The notes under the pieces were generated by a model. The model was not told the DNA's origin. It saw only the letters and a list, made by a program, of their open reading frames with translations, and searched no databases. Shown here piece after piece: positions 26,784-36,526 of a stretch of DNA of 64,000 nucleotides. This stretch comes from Mucilaginibacter terrae (GTDB taxonomy: Bacteria; Bacteroidota; Bacteroidia; Sphingobacteriales; Sphingobacteriaceae): contig NZ_JAVLVU010000001.1 of the NCBI RefSeq assembly GCF_031951985.1, forward strand, positions 1,984,001-2,048,000, read 5' to 3'. The position numbers and the translations under genes are program-made. Each line of letters starts with the position of its first letter. Positions within the stretch are counted from its first letter, which is position 1.

Positions 26784-27380
26784 ATGCTCAAAATTGGTAT
26801 AACCGGGAATATTGGCAGCGGCAAAACAACGATAAGCCATATGTTTGAATTACTGGGCATACCCGTTTTTTACTCAGATGATGAAGCTAAAAATGTGATG
26901 GTAAACGATGCTCAGCTTGTAAAGGGCATTAAAAAACATTTTGGCAACGAAGCTTATTTTGCCGATGGCTCGCTTAACCGCAAACACATTGGCGCCATCG
27001 TTTTTAGTAATGCTACCCAATTGACAACCCTTAACTCATTAGTACATCCGGCCGTTTTCAGGGCGTTTGATGCCTGGGTAGAACAACACCCTTACGCACC
27101 TTATGTAATGAAAGAAGCCGCCATTTTATTTGAAAGCGGCTCGTATAAAGATTGCGATTACACCATACTGATAACAGCCCCTGCCCCCATGCGCTTACAA
27201 CGGGTTATGCAGCGCGATGGCATTACCCAGGCCGAAGCCGAAAGCCGCAATGCCAAACAAATGCCGCAGGAAGAAAAAGAAAAGCTAACCAATATTATAA
27301 TTAAAAACGATAACTCAGAACTGGTTATCCCCCAAATACTGTTGCTGCATGAGCAACTCATCAAACAGGCAACAGCGTAA
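26784..27380 (+). CDS. coaE: Dephospho-CoA kinase
   Basis: 198 aa. P-loop GNIGSGKTT at residues 7-15, with the substrate-site YSDDEAK, HPAV and EAAILFESG that are typical of CoaE. It catalyses the last step of coenzyme A synthesis. It is co-transcribed with the YbbR gene and probably with the exonuclease gene 9 bp downstream. Confidence 0.96.
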   Translation: MLKIGITGNIGSGKTTISHMFELLGIPVFYSDDEAKNVMVNDAQLVKGIKKHFGNEAYFADGSLNRKHIGAIVFSNATQLTTLNSLVHPAVFRAFDAWVEQHPYAPYVMKEAAILFESGSYKDCDYTILITAPAPMRLQRVMQRDGITQAEAESRNAKQMPQEEKEKLTNIIIKNDNSELVIPQILLLHEQLIKQATA

Positions 27381-27389
27381 AAAGCCCAT

Positions 27390-28328
27390 ATGATTTTAGA
27401 TGATTTTGTAGCATTTGATGCCAACGGATTGTATTGCCGATACGGTGATTTTTATTTAGATCCGAAGCAATCTGCAGAGCACGCCGTAATTAGCCACGCC
27501 CATGGCGACCACGCCGTACCCGGCAACCATAACGTTTACTGCACCGCCCCCACCGCCGATTTTATGAAACTGCGCTATGCAAAAAATGCGGGGAAGAACT
27601 TTAATCTTTATAGTTATCACCAAACTTTTAATATTGGCGGGGTAAACATCAGCTTTATTTCGGCGGGGCATATACTGGGGTCGGCACAGGTGCTGATGGA
27701 ATACCGGGGGGTAACTTACCTGTATACCGGTGATTATAAACTGCAACCAAATCCTACCTGCCAACCATTGGAATTTGTAAAAGCAGATGTACTGATTACA
27801 GAAAGCACGTTTGCAAATCCAAATACCATCCACCCTAACCCTACCGAAGAAATAGGCAAGCTCAACCATATAAAAACTAACATTTTGTTAGGAGCTTACG
27901 GATTAGGCAAAGCGCAGCGCATAATCAGGCTCATAAATGATCATGTTCCTCATAAAAAAGTATTGGTACACTTCCGCATTGCACCGCTTAATGCTATTTA
28001 CGAGAAACATGGCATAAACTTAGGCAATTACCAATTGTATAACCGTAAACTGATGAAAAATCAGGACGAGTATGTATACATTGTACCTCCCTTTACATTT
28101 GACAGCTATTACCGCGCTACGGGTGTAACCCGCCTTTTTGCTTCGGGATGGAAAAACCTGCAGGTGAACGAAAAAGACACTTTATACATATCAGACCATG
28201 CCGATTGGAACGATGTGCTGCAAACGGTGGAACAGGTTGCACCTCAGCAATTATGGACCTTGCACGGAGATGGCTCGCATTTAAAAAAACATTTTGGCGA
28301 TAACTTAATTACCCAAGCGCTCGTTTAA
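27390..28328 (+). CDS. Ligase-associated-type DNA exonuclease (metallo-beta-lactamase fold)
   Basis: 312 aa. The metal motif HAHGDH (about 31-36) is followed by AGHILGSAQ, TGDY and a final SDHADW, as in the beta-CASP-lacking exonuclease family often linked with ATP-dependent ligase and an Lhr-like helicase. Ligase and helicase are not in the window. Predicted role is end-processing in DNA repair. Confidence 0.82.
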   Translation: MILDDFVAFDANGLYCRYGDFYLDPKQSAEHAVISHAHGDHAVPGNHNVYCTAPTADFMKLRYAKNAGKNFNLYSYHQTFNIGGVNISFISAGHILGSAQVLMEYRGVTYLYTGDYKLQPNPTCQPLEFVKADVLITESTFANPNTIHPNPTEEIGKLNHIKTNILLGAYGLGKAQRIIRLINDHVPHKKVLVHFRIAPLNAIYEKHGINLGNYQLYNRKLMKNQDEYVYIVPPFTFDSYYRATGVTRLFASGWKNLQVNEKDTLYISDHADWNDVLQTVEQVAPQQLWTLHGDGSHLKKHFGDNLITQALV

Positions 28329-28330
28329 AC

Positions 28331-28492
28331 ATGTTTGTTGAGGGTGTTGATTATTATATTAACGAGGATGGCAATTGGGTATTTACAAGGCAATATCATT
28401 TAAAAAGAGGTAATTGCTGTAAAAACAACTGCCTGCATTGCCCCTGGCAAAAGCGTCAAACTAAAAAGTCAAAACAAATTAAAAATAAATAA
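28331..28492 (+). CDS. DUF5522 small cysteine-rich protein
   Basis: 53 aa, starting 2 bp after the exonuclease stop. It has YYINEDGNWVFTRQYHLKRG followed by CCxxxCxHCPW, the DUF5522 signature that suggests a metal site (Zn or Fe-S), and a Lys-rich tail. The tight coupling to the exonuclease suggests a shared role, which is inference. Its 3' end contributes one arm of a 9-bp inverted repeat (AATAAATAA/TTATTTATT, 28484-28511) before the MarR gene. Confidence 0.85.
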   Translation: MFVEGVDYYINEDGNWVFTRQYHLKRGNCCKNNCLHCPWQKRQTKKSKQIKNK

Positions 28493-28527
28493 ATGTATTA
28501 CCTTATTTATTATAATTGTAATTGTAA

Positions 28528-28977
28528 ATGAAAATAGAAGACGAAATACAGAGCAGCAAATTTGAGGATAACTATCATAAAATGGTTATCAATATATCAT
28601 ACAGCTACAGTTGGATGAGTAACCTGTTACGTTTAGCTTTCGAAAAATATAACCTAACCAGTCAGCAATTTAACGTACTACGTATTTTACGTGGCCAGCA
28701 ACCAAATGCAGCCACCATAAACCTCATCAAAGAGCGCATGCTCGATAAAATGTCGGATGCATCGCGTATAGTTGATCGTTTGATACAAAAGGAATTGGTA
28801 TCTCGCTGTATCAACAACGTTGACCGCCGCGCGGTAGATATTCATATTACCGAAAAGGGCCTTGATATTTTAAGCAAAATAGATGAGGAATTTAAAACAG
28901 CCGACCTGTTCAAGCACAACCTTACCGAAGAAGAAGCCGGGCAACTGAGCAATTTGCTGGATAAAATGCGGGGGTAA
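28528..28977 (+). CDS. MarR family transcriptional regulator
   Basis: 149 aa. Winged helix with YNLTSQQFNVLRILRGQ, then DKMSDASRIVDRLIQKELVSR and a wing NNVDRRAVDIHITEKG, a classic MarR arrangement. Just before the ATG are tandem TAATTG units and the inverted repeat mentioned above, candidate auto-operators. The regulated gene is unknown. Confidence 0.9.
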   Translation: MKIEDEIQSSKFEDNYHKMVINISYSYSWMSNLLRLAFEKYNLTSQQFNVLRILRGQQPNAATINLIKERMLDKMSDASRIVDRLIQKELVSRCINNVDRRAVDIHITEKGLDILSKIDEEFKTADLFKHNLTEEEAGQLSNLLDKMRG

Positions 28978-29110
28978 TTGACATTGCTTTTGACTAAGTA
29001 TTCAACTACATCTGTTAAACCAAGTATTTAATTTTTATTCTAATCCCATTTTAATGTAGCGAAATTATTTGTCGTGTAACTTTACAGCGTTTTTAACTTT
29101 TTATTTAACT

Positions 29111-29317
29111 ATGTACGAAACCGCATATATAAATTGCCCCCATTGCGGAAACGAAGATGTATATCGCATACCCCGTACCCGTTTGGTAAAAATGTTCAAC
29201 TTTCTGCTGCCGTTGCGCAGATACGCCTGTTATGCTTGTTTAAAAAACTTTTATGTGCGCGAAAAAACCTTAAACAATGCACAAACAACTAATCAACATA
29301 GTAGCGCATCGTCATAA
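29111..29317 (+). CDS. Small zinc-ribbon-like protein
   Basis: 68 aa from MYETAYINCPHCG. An upstream in-frame ATG would add a hydrophobic 14-residue extension and overlaps a probable TAAC-TTTA promoter region, so it is rejected. CPHCG and CYAC are two CxxC knuckles separated by about 33 residues, giving a probable zinc ribbon. The tail is Ser/Thr/Asn-rich. I do not recognise the family. Role could be nucleic-acid binding. Confidence 0.55.
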   Translation: MYETAYINCPHCGNEDVYRIPRTRLVKMFNFLLPLRRYACYACLKNFYVREKTLNNAQTTNQHSSASS

Positions 29318-29453
29318 GTAACGAGCTTATTACATCAACAATAAACTTTCCATTTCAGGGTTTAATGTAAAAATATGTTAAACTTTATCCATTATCTATG
29401 GCATCAAATGTTTAGCATAGTATATTTACCACCATATACTTTGGAGTAATTTG

Positions 29454-32174
29454 ATGATAAACCGTTACGCTTTAATCCTGATATTATTTACTACGTGTAG
29501 TTTGGCGGCTTTTGCCCAGCAGCGCGATAGCGTTAGCCTTAATACTATTTTAGAAAGAGCCGGTAAGGTTGCAGCAGCCCGCCCCATCGAAAAACTATAC
29601 CTGCATTTTGATAAACCTTATTACGCGGTAGACGATACTGTTTTTTTTAAGGCTTATTTAACTGATAATTTTAAGCAACCATCGCAACTTAGCAAAGTAG
29701 TTTATGTGGAGCTGATGAATAGTCGAGATTCATTGGTACGGCTCTTAAAACTACCTGTTCGTAATGGCATGGCTTACGGGAGTATTCCGCTGCCCGAGCT
29801 AACTTACCGGCAAGATAACTATCACATACGCGCTTACAGCAAATGGATGGCTAATTTTGACGAAGATCTATTTTTCAAAAAAACACTGCCTGTTGGCAAC
29901 GCTATAGATAAACAAATTAATACCTATATAACTACAACCAAAACCGGTGCCGATAAATCATTGCAAATAACATCGCGCATTGTGTTTAAAGATACTGATG
30001 GCAACCCGCAGGTTGGTAAAAAAGTAACCTGGGAAGTAAGCAGTAATGTTGATGATATAGCAAAAGGCAAAGGCAATACCGACCAAAACGGTGCGCTAAC
30101 CGTAAGCTTTACCAACAGCAAGCAAGCCGACCTTACAGGTGTAGCCATTACCGCTTTTATTGATTTGGGCAGTGGTAAAAAAGCCGGCCGTAGCTTTCCA
30201 CTAAAATCAGTGCTGGGCAATACCGATGTACAATTCTTTCCCGAGGGTGGTGAGTTGATTAGCGGTGCCCGTTTGCGTGTGGGGGTAAAAGCAGTTGCTT
30301 CAAGTGGTTTGGGTATAAATTTCACCGGTACTATTAATGATAATTCGGGTGCGGTTGTTGCCAATATCAGTTCGCAGCATGCCGGCATGGGCAGCTTTGT
30401 ATTATTGCCCGAAACGGGTAAAAGCTACAAGGCCAACATAACTTTTGCCAACGGTACCAAAGGCACTTATGATCTACCCAAAGTACAGGCAACAGGTTTT
30501 AATATCAGCATCAGCAATACCGATCCACAAAATCTGTCGTTAAAACTGTTGGCCAGTCCAGCTTTTTTTGAGGCCAATAAAGGCAAGTTTTTTTACATCA
30601 TAGGGCAGTGTGCCAATACTGTTTGTTTTGCGGCACAAACAGCTCTTAAAGAACAGGTATTTTCGGCAAATATTCCATCCAGTAAATTCCCTACCGGGGT
30701 AATTCAATTTACAGTACTTACCACAGGTGGTGTACCTTTAAGTGAGCGCATTGTTTTTGTTCAGCACAACGATCAACTGAATATTGGTTTAACCAGCGAC
30801 AAACCAATATATGGCGTAAGGCAAAAAGTAAAACTCAACGTTACTGCCAAAAACAAAACCGCCCCTGTTGATGGGCACTTTTCGGTTGCGGTAATTGATG
30901 AAAGCAAGGTGCCTGTTGATGAAGATGCCGAAGTAACTATCCTGTCAAGCCTTTTGCTTACATCTGATTTAAAAGGTTACGTTGAAAAACCCAATTACTA
31001 TTTTGCCCATATCAACGATAAAACCGCTGCCGACCTTGATGTGCTGATGCTTACCCAAGGATACCGCAAATTTAGCTACACCAATGTTATGACCGGCAAT
31101 TTGCAACCCGTAACCTACTTACCCGAACAAGGCATAGAAATATCGGGAACATTGCGTACCACAACAGGTATGCCTTTTAAAGGTGGAAACGTACGTTTGC
31201 TTATCCCCGATAAATATTTTTCGGCTAATGCAGTGAGCGATCCTGAAGGACATTTCAGGTTTAAAGACCTGGCCTTTCCCGATTCGATGAAGGTTATTGC
31301 TACGGCAAAAAATAATTACAACGGCAAAAACCTCATGCTCATGTTGGATTATGAAACATACCCGGCTATTGTTAAAAACCAGTTACACCCCGATGATGTA
31401 GCTAATATTGATAGCACCCTGCGCCCATATTTACTCAACAGCAAAAAACAGTTTAACAGTATGCACATACTTAAAGAGGTTATTGTGCGTGCTCCTAAAA
31501 CCCCTAAAATTAACCACACTGCTTATCCGGCACTTACCGGTTTAAGCAGTATTCCCGATCATCTGATGACTGGCGACCGCTTCATCTGCCCTATGTTACT
31601 CACTTGTATGCAAGGAACATTGATGGGTGTAACATTTGATACCGGAACCAACGCCTTTTACGTTTCGCGTGATTATAATGCCGGGCGCCGCGTACCAATG
31701 GCGGTTTACGTGCGGGGCATGCCTGTGGATGTAAATTATTTGGCAAGCCTGCAATCATCTGATGTTGAGTCGGTAGAAATATTTTTGAGAGATGATTTAG
31801 GTTTGATCAACAATGCCAATCAAACTAATGGGGTGATAGTTATTAATACCAAAACGCCTCCTAAGGGCACCAAAATAAGCTTGCAGGAATTACAGGAACT
31901 TATACCACAACCCAATACGGCAAACCTTACGCCTAAAGGTTATGATATTGGCAAAGAGTTTTATATGCCTGTATATGATGTTCCTAAACCTATTGGCATG
32001 GATTTGCGCAGTACTATTTACTGGAACCCGCGTGTAGTTACCGAAAAAGCTACCGGTGCTACCTCGGTTGAGTTTTACAATGCCGATGGCAAAGGCAGCT
32101 ATCGCGCAGTGATTGAGGGCTGGGATAAGGACGGCAACATAGGCCGTTTCATTTACCGCTATAAAGTACAATAA
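29454..32174 (+). CDS. Secreted MG2-like/TonB-plug protein without a barrel
   Basis: 906 aa with a signal peptide (cleavage near AFA-Q). The main part is a chain of beta-sandwich domains: a macroglobulin-like KLYLHFDKPYYAVDDTVFFKAY near the N-terminus, bacterial Ig-like modules and a carboxypeptidase-regulatory-like segment. At about 745-800 there is a TonB receptor plug-like region VYVRGMPVDVNYLAS with VESVEIFLRDD and NGVIVINTKT. No 22-strand barrel follows; the C-terminus is about 100 residues. The ATG at 29454 is chosen over a TTG just before it. The family occurs in Bacteroidota and its role is unproven. Confidence 0.75.
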   Translation: MINRYALILILFTTCSLAAFAQQRDSVSLNTILERAGKVAAARPIEKLYLHFDKPYYAVDDTVFFKAYLTDNFKQPSQLSKVVYVELMNSRDSLVRLLKLPVRNGMAYGSIPLPELTYRQDNYHIRAYSKWMANFDEDLFFKKTLPVGNAIDKQINTYITTTKTGADKSLQITSRIVFKDTDGNPQVGKKVTWEVSSNVDDIAKGKGNTDQNGALTVSFTNSKQADLTGVAITAFIDLGSGKKAGRSFPLKSVLGNTDVQFFPEGGELISGARLRVGVKAVASSGLGINFTGTINDNSGAVVANISSQHAGMGSFVLLPETGKSYKANITFANGTKGTYDLPKVQATGFNISISNTDPQNLSLKLLASPAFFEANKGKFFYIIGQCANTVCFAAQTALKEQVFSANIPSSKFPTGVIQFTVLTTGGVPLSERIVFVQHNDQLNIGLTSDKPIYGVRQKVKLNVTAKNKTAPVDGHFSVAVIDESKVPVDEDAEVTILSSLLLTSDLKGYVEKPNYYFAHINDKTAADLDVLMLTQGYRKFSYTNVMTGNLQPVTYLPEQGIEISGTLRTTTGMPFKGGNVRLLIPDKYFSANAVSDPEGHFRFKDLAFPDSMKVIATAKNNYNGKNLMLMLDYETYPAIVKNQLHPDDVANIDSTLRPYLLNSKKQFNSMHILKEVIVRAPKTPKINHTAYPALTGLSSIPDHLMTGDRFICPMLLTCMQGTLMGVTFDTGTNAFYVSRDYNAGRRVPMAVYVRGMPVDVNYLASLQSSDVESVEIFLRDDLGLINNANQTNGVIVINTKTPPKGTKISLQELQELIPQPNTANLTPKGYDIGKEFYMPVYDVPKPIGMDLRSTIYWNPRVVTEKATGATSVEFYNADGKGSYRAVIEGWDKDGNIGRFIYRYKVQ

Positions 32175-32178
32175 GCTG

Positions 32179-32790
32179 ATGGTAAACAACCTGCAACAGC
32201 TTTATGGCAATATTGATATTTATCTTTTCGACCAGTTGCTAAAAGGCAGGTATGATACCTGCCGCAAAATATTAGATGCAGGTTGCGGCGGGGGCCGCAA
32301 TCTCGTTTGGTTTTTACAAAACGGGTATGAAGTTTACGGTATTGACCCTAATGCAGAAGCTGTACAAGCGGTAAAAGAATTATCGTTGAAACTGGCTCCT
32401 GATAACAGTTCAGCAAACTTTACCGTAGCCACCGCCGAAAGCCTGCCTTATGCCGATGGCATGTTCGACCTCGTAATTAGCAGCGCTGTATTACACTTTG
32501 CCAAAAACCACGAACATTTTGATGCCATGCTACGCTCCATGTGGCGGGTACTTAAACATGGTGGATATTTGTTTATACGCCTGGCATCCGACATTGGTAT
32601 TGAGCCATTGGTAAAACACATGGGCAATGGCCGCTACCTGCTGCCCGATGGCTCCGAACGGTACCTTGTAAATGAAGATAAATTGCTTGCCTACACCATG
32701 GATCTTGGTGGCTATTTGCACGAACCTATTAAAACTACCAACGTGCAAAACCTGCGTTGTATGACTACCTGGTGTTTGCAAAAGTTATAA
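32179..32790 (+). CDS. Class I SAM-dependent methyltransferase
   Basis: 203 aa. Motif I is ILDAGCGGGRN (about 31-41), followed by GIDPN, then DLVISSAVLHFA and a MWRVLKHGG motif. All fit the methyltransferase type 11 fold. It begins 4 bp after the plug protein, so it may be co-transcribed. Substrate unknown. Confidence 0.88.
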   Translation: MVNNLQQLYGNIDIYLFDQLLKGRYDTCRKILDAGCGGGRNLVWFLQNGYEVYGIDPNAEAVQAVKELSLKLAPDNSSANFTVATAESLPYADGMFDLVISSAVLHFAKNHEHFDAMLRSMWRVLKHGGYLFIRLASDIGIEPLVKHMGNGRYLLPDGSERYLVNEDKLLAYTMDLGGYLHEPIKTTNVQNLRCMTTWCLQKL

Positions 32791-32841
32791 ACTAAGCATC
32801 AATTACATTTCTATATTCAAATGACTTTAACTTCTTAGTTA

Positions 32842-33603
32842 TTAACCTTGGTCATCTATACTCTGTATTTGTACCTTATACTGTGCCGGTAAAATTGCTT
32901 CTTTCAACAGCCAATCGAGTTTAAAAAGCCTGCTCATTTTGTACAAGCATAACACAGGTTTTAATACGGCAACTTGTTTAAATTGCAATAACTCCCTCAC
33001 CCTATTAGGTATCAACATTACCTGCACCTGCTTTAATAACAGGTACCGGCCCAAACCCAAATGTTTGCGGTATTGCCTGTACAAATCGAGCGTAAACTTA
33101 CTGCTGATGAGGTTTTGCTGCAGATGTTCCTCACGTACTTTTAACCAAGCGGTATAGGTATCAGGTAAATCATCAATTTGCATTCGTTTGCCTAAGCGGT
33201 AAAACACATCATACAGTTCATTCTTTTCGGCATTGGTTAGTTTGCGTTCCAGCAGCTCAAACGAACGTACCGAATAATCAATTAACAAATACAGCACATC
33301 GCGGTAAGCCCACTGGGGTATTTGCTGGCTCCTTGCCTGTTCAACGCCTTTATGAATGGCGGTAATTTTGTCGATGGCACGTAAGGCATCATCATATTCC
33401 GAAAACAGGATCTGCCTTGAATATTCTACCGTGGAAAATAAGCGGCCGAGCGGATCGGCAGGCAGGCGGCCGGTAAAGTACAGCCAGTCTACCGCCTTGT
33501 TAAGGGCAAACTCAGCTGCGGCCCCGGCAAACATAAATAATACGGTATCGGCCTTGCCCCATATCTGCCGTACTATCGAGTGTTGGTTTACAAAATACTG
33601 CAT
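32842..33603 (-). CDS. MpaB-like oxygenase family (DUF2236) protein
   Basis: 253 aa. IWGKADTVLFMFAGAAAEFALNKAVDW read in outline, with the DPLGRLFSTVEYSRQILF motif, is characteristic of DUF2236/MpaB-type proteins, some of which are haem-binding oxygenases (latex clearing protein, mycophenolic acid MpaB'). It is all-alpha with no signal peptide. Substrate unknown. It is convergent with the methyltransferase gene. Confidence 0.75.
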   Translation of the reverse strand: MQYFVNQHSIVRQIWGKADTVLFMFAGAAAEFALNKAVDWLYFTGRLPADPLGRLFSTVEYSRQILFSEYDDALRAIDKITAIHKGVEQARSQQIPQWAYRDVLYLLIDYSVRSFELLERKLTNAEKNELYDVFYRLGKRMQIDDLPDTYTAWLKVREEHLQQNLISSKFTLDLYRQYRKHLGLGRYLLLKQVQVMLIPNRVRELLQFKQVAVLKPVLCLYKMSRLFKLDWLLKEAILPAQYKVQIQSIDDQG

Positions 33604-33767
33604 ATCAATTTTAAAAAAGAACTTTCAAATACAAAGTAAATGTAATTAATTGAATTAATTGAATGTTCAGTATTCCATTTCTAATTATTTTCAGCTTGGT
33701 AGAATGTATGTCGCAATAGCCCCTTTATTTGTCGGTTATGCACAGCACAGTTTGACCGAAGGCACTA

Positions 33768-33775
33768 TACCTTTG
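33768..33775 (+). promoter_or_regulatory. -7 box of VOC gene
   Basis: TACCTTTG, perfect TAnnTTTG, 29 bp before the ATG. Confidence 0.5.
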
Positions 33776-33804
33776 TATCCTAATCACTTAAAAACACAAA
33801 TATT

Positions 33805-34212
33805 ATGGCAACTCAAATTTTTGTAAACCTTCCGGTTAAAGATCTTAACCAATCAATCGCGTTTTTCACTAAACTGGGCTATACCTTTAACCCACAGTTT
33901 ACAGATGAAAAAGCAACCTGTATGATCATCAGCGATACCATTTACGTGATGCTGCTAACTGAGCCATTTTTTATGAGTTTTACCAAAAAGGGAATAGCAG
34001 ATACTTCGCAAGTTAACGAGTCTATCATTTGCCTGTCGGTTGAGAACCGTGCCGATGTAGACAGCATAGTGGCTAAAGCCGTTGAAGCCGGGGGTACCAT
34101 ATCATCAGAAGTACAAGATTACGGTTTTATGTACAACCACGGTTTTCTTGACCTTGATGGTCATGCCTGGGAGTATACTTATATGGATATGGCAGCTATG
34201 CCACAGAAGTAA
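33805..34212 (+). CDS. VOC family (glyoxalase-like) protein
   Basis: 135 aa with one vicinal oxygen chelate unit: FVNLPVKDLNQSIAFFTKLGY at the start and GFLDLDGHAWEY at the end, with a conserved Glu in the last strand. Members of this subgroup act as metalloenzymes or as resistance/binding proteins. Substrate not deducible. It is monocistronic. Confidence 0.88.
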   Translation: MATQIFVNLPVKDLNQSIAFFTKLGYTFNPQFTDEKATCMIISDTIYVMLLTEPFFMSFTKKGIADTSQVNESIICLSVENRADVDSIVAKAVEAGGTISSEVQDYGFMYNHGFLDLDGHAWEYTYMDMAAMPQK

Positions 34213-34339
34213 TTCTTTGGCTTTAATGTAAATTAAAAGGTATTCTGAAATCAGGATGTCTTTGTACTTTCACAGGATAGCGCATGAGTGCTATCTATTG
34301 AAATAAATCTTACATTAGCCAGCACCAATTATAACCTTC

Positions 34340-36439
34340 ATGGCATTCAACTGTAAATCAATAATTACCGGGGTATTGCTAAGCCTTACCATAACCGCAA
34401 CACAAGCTCAAAGCACAGATAAATTTTTCCCCAAAAAAGATTTAATGACCATTGGCTCGTACTATTACCCCGAGCAGTGGCCACATGCCTATTGGGAACG
34501 CGATCTTAAAAAAATGGGCGAACTGGGTTTTGATTTTACCCATTACGGTGAGTTTGCCTGGGCATATATTGAACCCGAAGAAGGTAAGTTTGATTTTGCC
34601 TGGTTAGACGAAGCCGTTGAACTGGCCCACAAAAACGGCATCAAGGTAATTATGTGTACCTCCAGCCCTACCCCACCGGTTTGGCTGGCTCAAAAGCACC
34701 CCGAGATAATGATGGTGAACGAAAACGGCACCACCATGCAGCATGGATCGAGGCAGCAAATATCATGGTCGAGCCCGGTATACAGGGAATATGTGAGCAA
34801 GATGGTTGAAGCCATAGCCAAACACTACGCTAACGATAGGCGCATTTGGGGCTGGCAGTTAGATAACGAGCCATCGCACTACGGGCAGTATGATTATAGC
34901 CCGGCAGCGCAAAAAAGCTTTCAAACATGGTTAAAGAATAAGTATAAGGCTATCGATTCGCTCAACAAAACCTGGGGAACAGCCTTTTGGAGTATCCGGT
35001 ATGGCAGCTTTGACCAGGTGCGTACACCCAATGCCAAAGAGCTCATTGCCCAGCCTAACCCGCATGCAGTACTCGATTTCAGGAGATTTAGTGCCGATGA
35101 AGTGACCGACTTTTTAGGTATGCAGTATAAAATACTACGCAAGCACATCCCGGCCAATCAGTGGATAACCACCAACCTGATGCCCGAGCATGCCCCGGTT
35201 GACCCAACCCGCATGACCAACCTCGATTTTGTGACCTATACCAAATACCTGGTTGCCGGCTACGATAAAGGCCTGGGCACACAGGGATTCAGGATGGGCT
35301 CGCCCACGAGTATTGCATTTGCCAATGACCTGTTCCGCAGTATAAACGGCACCACCGGTGTTATGGAACTGCAACCCGGGCAGGTAAACTGGGGTAAATT
35401 TAACCCGCAACCTATACCGGGCACCGTACGCATGTGGATATGGCATGCGTTTGCAGGCGGCAACAAGTTTGTATGTAACTATCGCTTTAAACAGCCTTTA
35501 ACCGGCGGCGAGCAATACCATTACGGTATTATCAGCACCGACGGGGTTAACTTAAGCACCAGCGGTATCGAGTATACTAATGTTATCAAAGAACTCAACG
35601 GCATTAAAAAGTATTACGACCCGAACGCCAAAATACCTGCCGATTATGCCGCACGCCAGGCAGCCGTGTTATATAGCCCCGATAACCGCTGGGAACAAGA
35701 TAACCAGCCGCAAACTTACCAATGGGACTACCTGCAACACCTCATCCGTTACTACGGCAGTCTTAAACAATTGAATGCACCTGTTGATGTAATAACCGAG
35801 GATAAAGATTTTTCGAAGTACCCCGTGCTTATTGCACCAGCTTACCAACTGCTGGATGCCAAACTGGTTGAACGCTGGAAGCAATATGCAGAAAAAGGGG
35901 GCAACCTGATTTTAACCAGTCGCACAGGACAAAAAGACCGCGATGGCAAGCTTTGGGAAATGAAATGGGCCGAGCCTATCCACAACCTCATAGGTGCAAA
36001 AATTCCGTTTTATGATTTGATGCCCGATACCGTTAAAGGCACCGTGCTCATGAACAACCAAACTTTTGCATGGAACAACTGGGCTGATATTGTTGAACCC
36101 AACTCCGATACACAAATTTGGGGCACTTACACCAACCAGTTTTACGCCGGCAAAGCAGCGGTTATATCGCGCAAGCTGGGCAAGGGCACCGTTACCTTTG
36201 TTGGGCCCGACAGTGACGATGGCTCTTTAGAAAAAGCGGTATTGCAACGCGTGTACCAGCAAGCTAACATCCCGGTTAAAAACCTGCCCGAAGGCGTGAT
36301 ACTTGAGTGGCGCGACGGCTTTTGGGTGGGTGTAAATTATTCGGACAAACCCTATAATGTGCAATTACCAGCCAAAGCACAGGTTTTAGTAGGCGACAAA
36401 TCATTAAAAACTGCCGGGGTTATAGTTTGGAAGGAATAG
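34340..36439 (+). CDS. Secreted beta-galactosidase (GH42)
   Basis: 699 aa with a signal peptide (cleavage near AQA-Q). TIM barrel of GH42: YYPEQWPHAYWERDLKKMGELG near the start (outline), acid/base Glu in QLDNEPSH (about residue 176), nucleophile Glu in GVMELQPGQVNW (about 342). Then a trimerisation-like domain (LIAPAYQLLDAKLVERW) and a C-terminal beta domain. It removes terminal beta-galactose, probably from plant galactans, in the periplasm. Confidence 0.92.
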   Translation: MAFNCKSIITGVLLSLTITATQAQSTDKFFPKKDLMTIGSYYYPEQWPHAYWERDLKKMGELGFDFTHYGEFAWAYIEPEEGKFDFAWLDEAVELAHKNGIKVIMCTSSPTPPVWLAQKHPEIMMVNENGTTMQHGSRQQISWSSPVYREYVSKMVEAIAKHYANDRRIWGWQLDNEPSHYGQYDYSPAAQKSFQTWLKNKYKAIDSLNKTWGTAFWSIRYGSFDQVRTPNAKELIAQPNPHAVLDFRRFSADEVTDFLGMQYKILRKHIPANQWITTNLMPEHAPVDPTRMTNLDFVTYTKYLVAGYDKGLGTQGFRMGSPTSIAFANDLFRSINGTTGVMELQPGQVNWGKFNPQPIPGTVRMWIWHAFAGGNKFVCNYRFKQPLTGGEQYHYGIISTDGVNLSTSGIEYTNVIKELNGIKKYYDPNAKIPADYAARQAAVLYSPDNRWEQDNQPQTYQWDYLQHLIRYYGSLKQLNAPVDVITEDKDFSKYPVLIAPAYQLLDAKLVERWKQYAEKGGNLILTSRTGQKDRDGKLWEMKWAEPIHNLIGAKIPFYDLMPDTVKGTVLMNNQTFAWNNWADIVEPNSDTQIWGTYTNQFYAGKAAVISRKLGKGTVTFVGPDSDDGSLEKAVLQRVYQQANIPVKNLPEGVILEWRDGFWVGVNYSDKPYNVQLPAKAQVLVGDKSLKTAGVIVWKE

Positions 36440-36444
36440 TGCAA

Positions 36445-36479
36445 TTTTGAAACGATTATTAGGTATTATGATAACTTTG
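36445..36479 (+). promoter_or_regulatory. Promoter of LOG-family gene
   Basis: A TTTTG at 36445-36449 and TAACTTTG at 36472-36479 are 22 bp apart, close to the Bacteroidota -33/-7 arrangement. Confidence 0.5.
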
Positions 36480-36526
36480 CCACAAAAACCACTTAACTAA
36501 TCAACTACTCACAAATCAACTCACAA

